Shown one piece after another: positions 23,945 through 36,291 of a stretch of 64,000 nucleotides of DNA; the stretch's first letter is position 1; every line of letters starts with the position of its first letter. The position numbers and the translations under genes are program-made. Source of the DNA: Manihot esculenta (Eukaryota > Streptophyta > Magnoliopsida > Malpighiales > Euphorbiaceae); assembly GCF_001659605.2 (NCBI RefSeq), contig NC_035169.2, forward strand, positions 16,988,263 through 17,052,262, read 5' to 3'. The notes beneath the pieces were generated by a model, which was not told the DNA's origin, searched no databases, and worked only from the letters and a program-made list of their open reading frames with translations.

Positions 23945-25240
23945 AGCCCTCAGATCGGAAATGGGCGAGTTTTCTCCCCATTCTCGAGCTCAAGTGAGTT
24001 TTTGTCCTCCTTTGGCTATTTTCATGTTTTTCTTCATCTCTTTCATGTTTTCATGAGTTTTATGGCTGTTTTGAAGAGTTTTCAAGCTTAGATCAAGTTT
24101 TGGGAACTTGGAGACCCAAGGAGTTGGTTTCTCCCATCTCCAAGTTAGGGCTCGCACAAACCCTCGATCTTCAAGAGGTAAGTGTGGATCTATGCTTTCT
24201 TTTATGTTTCATGAAGTTTTAAGTAAGTTTTAAGAGGTTTTAATGGTTAAGTATGGGTAGATATGCATGTTAGGCTTTATGTGGGTTTTATGCCCAATGT
24301 ATGCCTATGCCTATTTATGTATGTTAATATGATGTGATGTTGAAGGTTTAAGCTAGTTTCTGCATGTGGGAGAGTGTATGTATGATTGGGAGAGAGCAAG
24401 TGAGGTTTTGAGTAGTTTTGATGGTTTTGGCTTATGTGGGTCATAAGCTATTTATGTGTGCTCTATGATGTTCTTTGTTGGAGTTTAAGTTTGTTTAAGC
24501 TCCTTTGTGCATGGTTAAGGGTTTATGCATGCTTTTAGGAAGTTGGGTGCTTCTTTGGGGTGTTTGGAAGGTTTGGGAGGCTTGAATGCATAAGAGGCTG
24601 AGTTCTGGATGAACTCAGGTTCGGCCGCCGAAGGTAGTTTCGGCCGCCGAACCTGCCTATGGATGCATGGATTGGCCGCCTAACCTTGCCCCCGAAAGTT
24701 GAGTTTTGGCTTGAAAGCAAACTTTCTGCCGCCGAAGGAAGGATTCGGCCGCCGAAAGCGCCTGACTTTCGTCTCTGGAGTGGGACTTTCGGCCGCCGAA
24801 GGTGCTGCCGAAAGTGCCCGAGTTTCGTCTCTGGAGGAAGGGTTCGGCCGCCGAAGGTACCGCCGAAAGTGCCCTGTCCAGCCTTTTCAAGGTTGTTTTC
24901 TATGCATGTTTAAGTGTTATTTTAGAGGGTTTTTGAGGAGTTGTTTATGAGTTGTTTAGAGTGTGTTGGCACCTCATTCGAGTCCACCTGTGTAGGATCG
25001 GACCCGAGGGATCGAGGAGGCCATCAGTGTTAGCTGTTGCGGAGTCAGTCCAGCGTCTGCCAGAGGTGAGTAGAACTAACTTAATCTTTTATTTTAAAGA
25101 AATCAAATGCCTAAAGCATGCTCATGCATCATGTTTATATGTAATAGGTTGATTGCACTAGTTACACGAATATGAAGCATTGCATTATTTACTGTTGATG
25201 GAGATTGGACCAAGGACGACCCCACTAGTCCTAGAGATGT

Positions 25241-25338
25241 TGTAAGACCTGGCCGGGCCAGGCATACACATACAGTTGTTGTAAGACCTGGCCGGGCCAG
25301 GCATACGAAGGTTGTAAGACCCGGCCGGGCCGGGCATA
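25241..25338 (+). repeat. Stem-loop tandem array in LTR D, 3 units
   Basis: Three GTAAGACC-type units contain the palindrome CCTGGCCGGGCCAGG or a close variant; also at 30332-30429 in the 3' LTR. Confidence 0.82.
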
Positions 25339-26130
25339 CTGAGACTGGAAGGAATGTTGGTGGTTGGGTCCAATCCGTGATATGATTTAGTTGTGCTGTG
25401 ACGCATTTCATGAAAGCATGTAATTAATGAACTGTTTTCTTTGTTTCTACTCATTGGGCTCTTTAGCTCACCCCTCTCCCCTAACCCCAGTGTTGCAGGT
25501 TTGAGGTCGATCGGGAAGCCTCAAGAGTAAAGGTTTTGCTTATGTAATAGTATTAGATTAGTACTTTTAGTGTGGACATGTATTATAAATTGATATAATG
25601 ATTTGTAAGAGAATGTAATGTAAAGTGAAGTGGAGTTATGTTTATGGATTAGAACTGTGCTTGGCCCTAAGACTTGGTTAGTCCCTGTTCAATACATGAT
25701 GTATGTAATGTTTTAGATGTTGAGTTGTTAGAACTAAACTAGTGGCATGTGTTGTTTACCACGCTATGGTTTGATGAGGACCCTAGTACAGGTCTTATGT
25801 TTGTGGTTTGATGCATGCACAGGTTAGGTTCTAGTTCTTTGGATGCAATCCCAGCTTGATGTATGTTATGTTGACCCAGCTAGAGTTTTGAGGGCGCTAG
25901 TAGGGGGTTCTTTATGTTTCCAGTATGTTGCATACAGGTCAAGCTCGGTCTATACATCTTATGTTTCAGTTTTTATGTTAAAGTTTTGATCATGTATGAG
26001 ATTTGACCAGGTGATAGGAGGTATGTTTGGCTTGCTACGGGTCCCGGCGGCCTTAAGCCGATCTGGATCCTAGCGCCGGTAGCGGTTCGGGCCGTTACAT
26101 AGGGGTACCGGTTTCCGGGTCGTTACAGAG

Positions 26131-26143
26131 TGGTATCAGAGCC
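26131..26143 (+). other. Element D primer-binding site
   Basis: TGGTATCAGAGCC three bases after the 5' LTR. Confidence 0.9.
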
Positions 26144-26451
26144 TGGTTCCTCATCAGTACGGTGTGTTGACCAAAGATGCTCAAGGATTAGAGATATCCC
26201 ACATCGGAATGAGGTTGGTTTAGAGGTCATAGAAGGGCAAGCAGAATAGGAAGAATCATGTCCACTAGGATAGGATGTGGAGTCCTGTCTTGAATGATGA
26301 TGTGAAATGCCATGAGTTTATGCATGTGCATTAATGTTATGTATGATATGCTATGTATGCTATGTATGTGCAGGTTCATGTGTTTTCATATGAACCGTAT
26401 GATGCTAATGATTGATTGTATGCTTGTGTGTTGTTCTTCAGAGGAGCCAGA

Positions 26452-27264
26452 ATACGAGGTGCTCGTCGATCTATGGAATCGACTGGAATTCCATCTGAGA
26501 GGGAAGGTATGGACACCTTTCCCCCTGCTCTGCCAAGATCGCAGTCGTGGGGAGTCAGTAGATGGGGAACATCAAGGGATCCGGGAAGGTCTTTTGATGT
26601 GAGCAGAGAAGGAATGGCTCCAAGAAGGATGTCAGCTAGTATGAGGGAAGTAGAGTTGGGTGTTCAGAGAAGGGATGTCAGTTTGGGAATCAGAGTGCCG
26701 GAAGAAGGTATGGGAGATTCTCAGGAGGATGCTCGGACTCAGGATTCCAAAATCTCGGATTCAGGAGGGATTGATCCCTCCACTCTGAGTACAGCCTCCA
26801 CGAAAAGCAAGAAGTGGGGCAGAACCCTGAGGGGGAAGAAGAAGAAGTTTTGGAAGAATTTGAAGGCTAGTCTGGGTTTTGGTGGCTCAAGCTCTGGCTC
26901 AGGCAGTTCAAGGTGCTTGAGGTGCGGAAGGCCGCACAAGGGAGTCTGTCTGATTGGGACTAATCTATGTTTTAGATGCGGTCAGGAAGGGCACATGGTA
27001 CGTGAGTGTCCCATTGCGCCCTGGTTGGCACAGTCTCAGCGGGCAACTTCAGGTAGAGGGGCTCAGCCAGCAGCTCCAGCCATGTTTCAGGTTAGTGGTC
27101 GAGGCAGAGGGAGAGGGTCAGTCCCTCATTCCTCAGGTTCCCATGGAGAAGGTCCGTCAGCTCCAGCTCGGATCTTCACCCAAGCTCAGCAAGAGGCAGA
27201 CACATCGAACACAGTGGTGCCAGGTATGCTCACTTTTGAATGTTCTGATGTGTATGTTTTGTGA
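26452..27264 (+). pseudogene. Element D gag remnant lacking the core gag domain
   Basis: An open frame (from an upstream ATG at 26416) matches the gag N-terminus, but the conserved start ATG is ATA at 26452-26454. After the N-terminal segment (to MGDSQ, about 26725) it jumps directly to the basic linker before the zinc fingers, so the Pro/Tyr region and the retrotransposon gag domain are missing. The CX2CX3HX3C and CCHC ([14 protein letters not shown]) motifs at about 26915-27010 remain, followed by a Gly/Arg linker and the start of the protease, which stops at 27262. It may still make a small Zn-knuckle protein but not a capsid. Confidence 0.85.
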
Positions 27265-28530
27265 ACTCTGGAGTTTCTCTTTCTTTAGTTGCTCTAGGAG
27301 CCGTTGAGAGGTTGAGTTGATAGCTTCTGGGCTAGAGTGTTCTCTTTGGGTCAGTGGATCCGAGTGTGATCCATCTGTGGCAGAGTCAGTCTGCCGGTTC
27401 AGTTCTGTGACAGTTGAGAGTAGATGCCTTCCACCCGACTTTGAGGTCCTAGACTTGACTGTCTGGACGTTAGTTTAGGGTTGGATTGGGTTTTTCTGCT
27501 CGTGGTGCTATCTTGGTCTGCAGAGACAAGGTAGTCAAGTCCAGAGGGCAGGATGGGTCAGAGGTAGTCTTCTGAGGGAACACAGTAGGGATGCCTAGAG
27601 GTTTGATGTCAGCCTGTCAGGTTCGTAGGGTGCGTAGGAGGGGTTGTCAGAGGGTTCTAGCTCTTGTTTGAGAGTTTAGCCGTCAGGTCAGGGAACCAGC
27701 CTCAGTGTTAGTTGTTAGAGAGAGTTCTTAGTTGTTTTCCCAGGCTAGTTGTCAGGTTTACCACCTGTCAGGGAGTTAGAGTTTGGAGTAGGAGTGGTGT
27801 CTGGAGCCAGAACCATTTCTTTCCTTCCCTACAGGATGGCGCCTGCGTAGAGAGAGGTAGTGGTCAGAGTAGAGGCGAGACTTGGTAGACAGGGGTTTTA
27901 TCCGACCTAGTACCTCACCCTGGACTGTTCCAGTGTGGTGGTGGGAAAAGAAGGATGAATCCTTGAGACTTTGTAACGACTGTAAGCAGTTGACCAAGGT
28001 CACTACCAAGGGCAGGTATTCCCATGCAGGATGGATGATCTATTGGGACAGCTAGTAGGAGCTGTTTGTTTTCTAAGATAGATTTGAAATCCGGGTACTA
28101 CCTGTGAGAGTTAGAGTTAGTTTTGGGTTAGCAGTGAGCAGAAGCCAGTTGGTAAAGATGAGGAGAGAAGAGTAAGGATCAGAGTGGCACTTTGGAAGCG
28201 TGTTGTGTTTCAGGAGAAGGTTGGGTATTGCTAAGGTGTCTCCATTGGAGGGGGTGATTTCCTATGGAGAAAGTCCATTCGGGTTTCCATGTTCCTGTGT
28301 TGTGGAAGTTCGTGTCAGGTCCTAGTAGGGTTCTTAAGGAACCAGAGGTGGAGATCTCAAGGGATCTCACCTATGTTGAGCAGTTAGTGGGGATCATGGA
28401 CACATAAGTCAAGAATTGAGGAGCAAGGAAATCCTGATGGTGAAAAGTTTTGGAAATCACCACTGGTTGTAGTGAGTGTTTGGGAGACCCGGGAGTTCTA
28501 CTCCAGCAGTGCCTGTGTCTCTCTTTCAGG
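27265..28530 (+). pseudogene. Element D decayed protease/RT remnant fused to integrase tail
   Basis: No long frame. Short in-frame pieces of protease and the RT N-terminus can be recognised (for example [10 protein letters not shown] near 27895-27925). Near 28110-28200 the sequence passes from RT directly to the region before the GPF module and chromodomain-like tail, so most of RT, RNase H and integrase is deleted. Many stops and indels are present. Confidence 0.75.
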
Positions 28531-28640
28531 AGAGAGATTTTTAGGTTTTGCTTGCTGGTTTGCTTGCTTGTTTATGTATGATTGATGCTATGATTTGAGA
28601 TGCCTGTTTGTTTGTGGAACATTCGGGGACGAATGTTCTT

Positions 28641-28654
28641 AAAGGGGGGAAGAA
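28641..28654 (+). other. Element D polypurine tract
   Basis: AAAGGGGGGAAGAA directly before the 3' LTR at 28655. Confidence 0.85.
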
Positions 28655-31201
28655 TGTAATACCCGGCTAGATTCTGGCATCGGAATCCCTACCTTCCGGC
28701 AGAATCTCCGTTGGAATCTAGAATTCTGAAGATGCCAGAGGCTTCTAGAGGGGTAAAATGTGTTTTCTAAAAGGTTTTTACTGATTTCATGGTTTTAAAT
28801 GAAAAAGAATTGAGTTTTGAAAAGAAAAGACTAAGGAGGCATTTGCCAGGTTCGGCCGCCGAAAGTGAAGTTCGGCCGTCGAACATGGGAAGGCTTCGGG
28901 AGCGCTTTTGGCCTCCGAAAGCTTTGTTTGAACGAGCCAAGGTTCAGCCGCCGAACCTCAAGTTCGGCCGCCGAACATGCATGAGTTTAGGGGCACGTTA
29001 GGCTGCCGAAGGTCTTCGACCAGGCCACCTATAAAGAGCCCTCAGATCGAAAATGGGCGAGTTTTCTCCCCATTCTCGAGCTCAGGTGAGTTTTTGTCCT
29101 CCTTTGGCCATTTTCATGTTTTTCTTCATCTCCTTCATGTTTTCATGAGTTTTATGGCTGTTTTGAAGAGTTTTCAAGCTTAGATCAAGTTTTGGGAACT
29201 TGGAGACCCAAGGAGTTGGTTTCTCCCATCTCCAAGTTAGGGCTCGCACAAACCCTCGATCTTCAAGAGTTAAGTGTGGATCTATGCTTTCTTTTACGTT
29301 TCATGAAGTTTTAAGTAAGTTTTAAGAGGTTTTAATGGTTAAGTATGGGTAGATATGCATGTTAGGCTTTATGTGGGTTTTATGCCCAATGTATGCCTAT
29401 GCCTGTTTATGTATGTTAATGTGATGTGATGTTGAAGGTTTAAGCTAGTTTCTGCATGTGGGAGAGTGTATGCATGATTGGGAAAGAGCAAGTGAGGTTT
29501 TGAGTAGTTTTGATGGTTTTGGCTTATGTGGGTCATAAGCTATTTATGTGTGCTCTATGATGTTCTTTGTTGGAGTTTAAGTTTGTTTAAGCTCCTTTGT
29601 GCATGGTTAAGGGTTTATGCATGTTTTTAGGAAGTTGGGTGCTTCTTTGGGGTGTTTGGAAGGTTTGGGAGGCTTGAATGCATAAGAGGCTGAGTTCTGG
29701 ATGAACTCAGGTTCGGCCACCGAAGGTAGTTTCGGCCGCCGAACCTGCCTATGGATGCATGGATTGGCCGCCTAACCTTGCCCCCGAAAGTTGAGTTTTG
29801 GCTTGAAAGCAGACTTTCGGCCGCCGAAGGAAGGATTCGGCCGCCGAAAGTGCCTGACTTTCGTCTCTGGAGTGGGACTTTCGGCCGCCGAAGATGCCGC
29901 CGAAAGTGCCCGAGTTTCGTCTCTGGAGGAAGGGTTCGGCCGCCGAAGGTGCCGCCGAAAGTGCCCTGTCCAGCCTTTTCAAGGTTGTTTTCTATGCATG
30001 TTTAAGTGTTGTTTTAGAGGGTTTTTGAGGAGTTGTTTATGAGTTGTTTAGAGTGTGTTGGCACCTCATTCGAGTCCACCTGTGTAGGATCGGACCCGAG
30101 GGATCGAAGAGGCCATCAGTGTTAGCTGTTGCGGAGTCAGTCCAGCGTCTGCCAGAGGTGAGTAGAACTAACTTAATCTTTTATTTTAAAGAAATCAAAT
30201 GCCTAAAGCATGCTCATGCATCATGTTTATATGTAATAGGTTGATTGCACTAGTTACACGAATATGAAGCATTGCATTATTTACTGTTGATGGAGATTGG
30301 ACCAAGGACGACCCCACTAGTCCTAGAGATGTTGTAAGACCTGGCCGGGCTAGGCATACACATACAGTTGTTGTAAGACCTGGCCGGGCCAGGCATACGA
30401 AGGTTGTAAGACCCGGCCGGGCCGAGCATACTGAGACTGAAAGGAATGTTGGTGGTTGGGTCCAATCCGTGATATGATTTAGTTGTGCTGTGACGCATTT
30501 CATGAAAGCATGTAATTAATGAACTGTTTTCTTTGTTTCTACTCATTGGGCTCTTTAGCTCACCCCTCTCCCCTAACCCCAGTGTTGCAGGTTTGAGGTC
30601 GATCGGGAAGCCTCAAAAGTAAAGGTTTTGCTTATGTAATAGTATTAGATTAGTACTTTTAGTGTGGACATGTATTATAAATTGATATAATGATTTGTAA
30701 GAGAATGTAATGTAAAGTGAAGTGGAGTTATGTTTATGGATTAGAACTGTGCTTGGCCCTAAGACTTGGTTAGTCCCTGTTCAATACATGATGTATGTAA
30801 TGTTTTAGATGTTGAGTTGTTAGAACTAAACTGGTGGCATGTGTTGTTTACCACGCTATGGTTTGATGAGGACCCTAGTACAGGTCTTATGTTTGTGGTT
30901 TGATGCATGCACAGGTTAGGTTCTAGTTCTTTGGATGCGATCCCAGCTTGATGTATGTTATGTTGACCTAGCTAGAGTTTTGAGGGCGCTAGTAGGGGGT
31001 TCTTTATGTTTCCAGTATGTTGCATACAGGTCAAGCTCGGTCTATACATCTTATGTTTCAGTTTTTATGTTAAAGTTTTGATCATGTATGAGATTTGACC
31101 AGGTCAAGCCACGGGTCCCGGCGGCCTTAAGCCAATCTGGATCCTAGCGCCGGTAGCGGTTTGGGCCGTTACATAGGGGTACCGGTTTTCGGGTCGTTAC
31201 A
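28655..31201 (+). repeat. Element D 3' LTR, 2547 bp
   Basis: Close copy of 23562-26127 with scattered substitutions, several of them C/T changes inside the palindromes. The donor after the leader exon reads GAGTTAAG instead of GAGGTAAG (about 29268), so that site is lost here. About 20 bp are missing near 31105. Confidence 0.93.
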
Positions 31202-31206
31202 TTTCT
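31202..31206. repeat. Target-site duplication of element D, right copy (TTTCT)
   Basis: Exact repeat of 23557-23561. Confidence 0.93.
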
Positions 31207-33012
31207 CATGTCCACAGCTAGCTATTACATAAAACATGACTTTACTCTTGTTGACTTCCTGATCTATCCCGTACCTGCAAACCTGGGGGATTAAGGGAAT
31301 GGGGTGAGCTACTAGAGCCCAGTGAGTAGAATAGTAAAATATTATATTTAAAATTCATGCTTTCATGAAATGCATCACATCACAAACATATCACATCAAG
31401 GATGGACTTGTCACCAATAGCCCTCTACACATTCCAATAGTGCCAAGGGCGTAGCATGGGCCTCACTGGTCTTTTTCTTACATAACATAACATAACATTC
31501 CAATGTGCCAGGGGCGTAGCATGGGCCTCATTGGTCTTTCTCTTATATCACACCAGGGGCATAGAATGGGCCTCACTGGTCATACATACCATACCATATC
31601 ATATCATATCATGTCATCATACGAGGGCTAATGGATCATTCAACACCCATCCACATCAACATCATATTATGCAATGCAACATATTCGTGAATTCTAATAC
31701 AAACAACCTAGTATATCTCATGGCATTCATGATGAGTGAATCATGTTAAAACTTTCATTATTTACTTTGAAACATAAAGAGTCATTCTACTCACCTCAGG
31801 CTAGCTCTGATAAGACACTGAAGCAGCTATCTCACTGCTGGGGTCCTCGATTCATCGGGTCCGAACCTACACAGGTGGACTCAAATGAGGGACCAAACAT
31901 ACATGAACATGACTCTAAACTACTCCCCAAAAACCCCCTAAAACACCTTAAAACAATCATAGAAAACATGCAAAGGAAGGCTGAACAGGGCACCTTCGGC
32001 GACGCCTTCGGCGGCCGAACACTCCTCCAGATCCGAAAGTCATGCACTTTTGGCGGTACCTTCGGTGGCCAAAAGTTCTCTTCAGATCCGAAACTCGTGC
32101 ATGTTCGGCGGCACCTTCGGCGGCCGAAACTCCCTTCCAGAGCCGAAAGTCCAACTTTCGGGGGCAGGGTTCGGCAGCCGAAAGCTTGCCTCTACAGGCA
32201 GGTTCGGCGGCCGAAAGTCCTTCGGCTGCCGAACCTGAGTTCTTCCAAAGGGCAGAACTCAGCCTCCTCATGCACATTTTGCCTCCCAAACCATTCAAAC
32301 ATGCATTTAGCTATTCTACAACATGCATACACAAGCAAATAAGCATATAGGGGTCTCAAACTAACCTAAACCCCAACACAAACACATATAACAACTCATA
32401 CAACACACATTATCTATAAACTCAACATTAACCTAAACATGCATTTCTACCCCATAACCCCTCAAAACTTGTTTAAAACATACAAGAAAGGTAGGATCTA
32501 AGCTTACCTCTTGAAGATCGAGAGGAGAGACGATCCTAACTTAGAGATGGGAGAAATCTAGCTCCTTGGACCTCCAAGCTCCAAAACTTGATCTTAGCTT
32601 CCAAAATCTTCAAAACCAAGTTAAAACTTGTTAAAACTTGAAAGATTTGAGAAAAATCATCAAAACCAACCATGGGAGGGCATGGACTCACCGTTGGCCG
32701 AAAATAGGGGAGAAAGCTCGCCCATTTTCGACCATGGATCCTTTTATAGGTGGCTGGCCAGGCCACCTTCAGAAGCCGAAAGTGATTCCAAAACTCATGC
32801 ATGTTCGGCGGCCGAACATGAGGTTCGGCGGCTGAACCTGGATTTCCCTCTATGGTCTTTTTATTCAAAACTCAATTTCTTTCTTACTTAAAACCATCAA
32901 ATACATGAAAACATTTTATAAAAACATGTTTTTACCCTTCTAGAGGTTTTCGACATCCGAGATTCCACCGGACGGTAGGAATTCTGATACTGGAGTCTAA
33001 CCGGGTATTACA
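31207..33012 (-). repeat. Element C 5' LTR, outer part
   Basis: Continues the LTR interrupted at 23561 and ends at 33012 (minus-strand start TGTAATACCC-type). TATA at 32741-32748; palindromes 31997-32236 and about 32802-32838; three stem-loop units at 31440-31581. Confidence 0.92.
31440..31581 (-). repeat. Stem-loop tandem array in C 5' LTR, 3 units
   Basis: Three units of the form GCCAGGGGCGTAGCATGGGC...CACTGG. The 3' LTR of the same element keeps only one unit (6537-6567). Confidence 0.8.
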
Positions 33013-33879
33013 GCCTTAGCTGTTCAAACTCAATCATCTTCAGCTCCCTGGAGCTATCAGGGAAAGCCCATCCTGCAAATTCATTTGCAAACTCCTCCCA
33101 GGTCAAACTGTCCAATTTCGGGTCCACATAATTTTTGAACCACTCACGGGCCTTTTTACATTTGAGCGTGAACCCCGCCATCTGAATGGCTCTACTGTCA
33201 TCTACCCCTAACTCATCTGTAATCATCTTCACTGTCTTCAGGTACTCAAAAGGATCATCTCCCGTCTTGAACTTGGGAGCATCCAACTTTAAGTAATCTG
33301 TCATCTTAACTCTGCTCCCCCTAGATGAGCTAGGTTTGAGTATTTGGACTTCAGGAGCTACAGGTTCAGAGGGTGGTGGAGGAGGTGCTACATTCCCTTG
33401 ATTAGGATTTGTTACATTTGGATAGAAAGGTGAGAGTGGATACATTGGGTATTGGGGGTATGGTGGATAGTAAGGTGGATAAGGCATGAAGGTAGGGTAG
33501 GGGTTAAAGCTGGACTAATCTGATGTACCCCCCATCGGATACCCTGGGCCCCGTGGAAAGGGTGGGTACTGGGGTGGATAACCAAACCCCGAGGCCTGAG
33601 CGCCTCCTGAGACTCCCCTGTACCCTCCTCAAACATGCTCACATCCAGATTTTCATCCCTTCTCTGATCCTCATCCATCACTTCCCTCACATCAGAAGAC
33701 CCTCCTACTAGATCTGTTCCCCTTTTGCTAGTATCAAAAGACCTTCTAGGGTCCTTTGACACTCTCTCTCTGCTTGATCTACATGACATTACCCTTGGCA
33801 ATGCAGGGGGACGGGCATCCATGCCCTCATTTTCTGGTGGGACTCCAGTCAATCGTACAGATCGACGAGTACCTCTCAT
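33013..33879 (-). pseudogene. Element E gag, N-terminal part, truncated by element C
   Basis: Minus-strand gag from the conserved ATG at 33877-33879. A one-base deletion near 33613 shifts the frame after GESQ, and a TAG at 33515-33517 replaces a Tyr codon. The rest reads Pro/Tyr-rich sequence and most of the gag domain to MIEFEQLR, where C begins at 33012. The remaining gag and the protease are missing; a scrap of RT is at 6003-6149. Confidence 0.88.
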
Positions 33880-34124
33880 CTTGCTTACTGAAAAACAACA
33901 CATCACATAAAACATTAGCATCAAATGGTCCATATGGAAGCACCTGAACCCGCATCACATACATAGCATAACATTAATGCACATGCATAAAATCATGGCA
34001 TTTCACATCATCATTCAACACAGGACTCCACATCCTATCCCAGTGGACATGATTTTCCTATTGTGCTTGCCCTTCTAGAACATCTATGAGCCCTACACTT
34101 TCTAGGTCCTACCATATGAACGTA

Positions 34125-34138
34125 GGGCTCTGATACTA
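34125..34138 (-). other. Element E primer-binding site, degenerate
   Basis: Minus strand reads TAGTATCAGAGCCC, so the usual TGG has become TAG. Confidence 0.75.
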
Positions 34139-34141
34139 ATC

Positions 34142-36291
34142 TGTAACGACCCGGAAATCGGACCGCTACCGGCACTAGGATCCAGATCGACTTAAGGTCG
34201 CCGGGACCCGTAGCAAGCCTAACATACATCCTGCATACCTGTTAAATCCCATACATGATCATTCATATACATAAAAACTTTAAACCTTTTCTTTCATCCC
34301 CAAGCTTAATCTGCGCATGCACATAACCATAAACATAAAACCCCACACTGGAGCCCTCATCAAATGCTCCAATGGGGTAACATATCATAAATTAAGCTTG
34401 GTTTAACGTAAAAACATCATTAAAATATTTCATTAAAAAGATCATATACCCAAAAGGGATTAACCAAACACTAGGGCCAAGTACAATTCTATCCTCAATA
34501 CAATTCTTTACATTACATAACATTATAGCATTTTCCAATACATGTCCACTACTAACTATTACATACATTATGCCTCTACTCTTGCCGACCTCCTGGTCTA
34601 TCCCGTACCTGCAGACCTGGGGTTAAGGGAATGGGGTGAGCTACTAGAGCCCAGTGAGTAGAATAGTAAAACATTATATTAAAATCCATGCTTTCATGAA
34701 ATGAATCACATCACAAACAAATCACATCAAGGATGGATTTGTCACCAATAGCCCTCTACATAATCCAATCATGCCAGGGGCATAGTGCAGGCCACACCTG
34801 GTCTTTCTCTTACACATAACATATCATACATATCCAATCGTGCCAGGGGCGTAGTGCAGGCCACACCTGGACTTCCATATCATATCATATCATGTCTCAT
34901 CATATCAAGGACTAATGGGTCATCCAACATCCATCCACATCAACATCAAATTATGCAATGCAACATATTCGTGAAATTCTAATGCAACAACCTAAAATAT
35001 ATCATGGCATTCGTGATGCATGAACATGCTCAAAATTTATTTGCTTGTAACATAAAGATTCATTCTACTCACTTCAGGCTGACTCTTAAGCAGCTAGCTC
35101 ACTGCTGGGTCCTTGGTTCCTCGGGTCCGAACCTACACAGGTGGACTCAAAATGAGGGATCAAACGTACACTATCATAACTCTAAACTACTCTCCAAAAA
35201 CCCCTTAAAACATCATAAAACAATCATAGAAATCATGCAAAGGAAGGCTGAACAGGGCACTTTCGGTGGCAGGTTTGGCGGCCAAAAGTCCCTCCAGAGC
35301 CGAAACTCAGCCACTTTCGGCGGCACCTTCGGCGACCGAAAGTCCCTTCCAGAGACGAAACTCATGCACCTTCGGCGGCCAAAACTCCCCTCTAGAGCCG
35401 AAAGTTCAACTTTCGGGAGCAGGGTTTGGCAGCCAAAAGCTTGCCTCCACAGGCAGGTTCGGCCGCCGAAAGTGCCTTCGGCTGCCGAACCTGAGTTCTT
35501 CCAGAAGTGGCCGAACTCAGCCCTTATGCACATTTTGCCTCCCAAACCTTCCAATCTCAAGCACAATACTCCCAAACATGCATAAACATATTCATAAGCA
35601 TATAGGGGTCTCAAACTATCCTATACCCCAAACAAACATCACATAACAACACAATAATCATGCATTTCATACTTAACCCATAAAAACCCTAACACATTTA
35701 CAACTAACCTAAGCATGCATTTCTACCCCATAAACCTTCATAAAACTTGCTTAAAACATCGAAGGAGGCGAGGATCGACGCTTACCTCTTGAAGATCGAG
35801 AGAAGACGTGACCCAACTTGGAGATTTGGGGGAAAACGGGTTCCGGAGTTCTCCAAGCTTTCCAACTTCGATCTTTGCTCAAAAACTTCAAAACCAAGTT
35901 AAAACTTGTTAGAAACTTGTAGGATTTGAAGGAAAACCTCAAATCAACCATGGAAGGGCATGAACTCACCTTTGCCCGAAAATGGAGGAGAAAACTTGCC
36001 CATTTTCGGACATGGGGCCTTTTATAGGTGGCTGGCCAGAGCACCTTCGGAAGCCAAAGGTGACTCCAAAACTCCACCAAGTTCGGCGGCTGAACATGAG
36101 GTTCGGCGGCCGAACCTAGATTTTCCTCCATGGTGCTTTTCTTTCAAAAACTCAATTTCTTTCTTACTTAAAACCTTAAAACACTTGAAAACATTTTAGA
36201 AAAACATATTTTACCCTTCTAGAGGTTCCCGACATCCGAGATTCCGCCAGACGGTAGGAATTCCGATGCCGGAGTCTAGCCGGGTATTACA
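34142..36291 (-). repeat. Element E 5' LTR, 2150 bp
   Basis: Plus-strand edges are TGTAACGACCCGG and CCGGGTATTACA. TATA at 36019-36026; palindromes (many decayed to TTTGGC or CCAAAA forms) at about 35262-35490 and 36080-36115; two stem-loop units at 34771-34870. It is flanked on the right by non-element DNA. Confidence 0.92.
34771..34870 (-). repeat. Stem-loop tandem array in LTR E, 2 units
   Basis: Two units GCCAGGGGC...GCAGGCCACACCTGG; the CCAGG and CCTGG arms are kept, the loop differs from C. Confidence 0.78.

Larger units (their letters stand above)
23562..26127 (+). repeat. Element D 5' LTR, 2566 bp
   Basis: It runs from TGTAATACTCGGC to CGGGTCGTTACA. It has TATAAAG at 23938-23944, GCC-palindrome clusters at 23759-23905 and 24620-24868, donor AAGAG|GTAAG near 24178, acceptor GTGTAG near 24996, donor AGAG|GTGAGT near 25067, acceptor GTTGCAG near 25498. 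A second terminal-looking GTTACA occurs at 26094-26099, 28 bases before the true end. Confidence 0.93.
23562..31201 (+). mobile_element. Element D: internally deleted, non-autonomous Ty3/gypsy derivative
   Basis: LTRs of 2566 and 2547 bp flank only about 2.5 kb of internal DNA. Gag lacks its core domain, and protease/RT are decayed and joined directly to the integrase tail. The two LTRs differ by scattered substitutions and a roughly 20-bp loss near 31105, so D is older than B. It is nested in C's 5' LTR with a perfect TTTCT duplication. Confidence 0.95.
6150..33012 (-). mobile_element. Element C: Ty3/gypsy chromovirus, with B and D nested inside
   Basis: C reads on the minus strand: 5' LTR (23156-23561 plus 31207-33012, split by D), gag to RT (22882 to 20217), the rest of pol (10423 to 8098, split off by B) and a truncated 3' LTR (6150-7999). 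It inserted in E's gag, immediately before 33013. About 250 bp of its 3' LTR terminus has been lost at the 6149/6150 junction, so its second target duplication is missing. Confidence 0.9.

Noticed and set aside
25103..25411. Frames with repeated CLARPGLTT peptides in D LTRs
   Set aside because: Antisense translation of the stem-loop array; not conserved outside the repeat.
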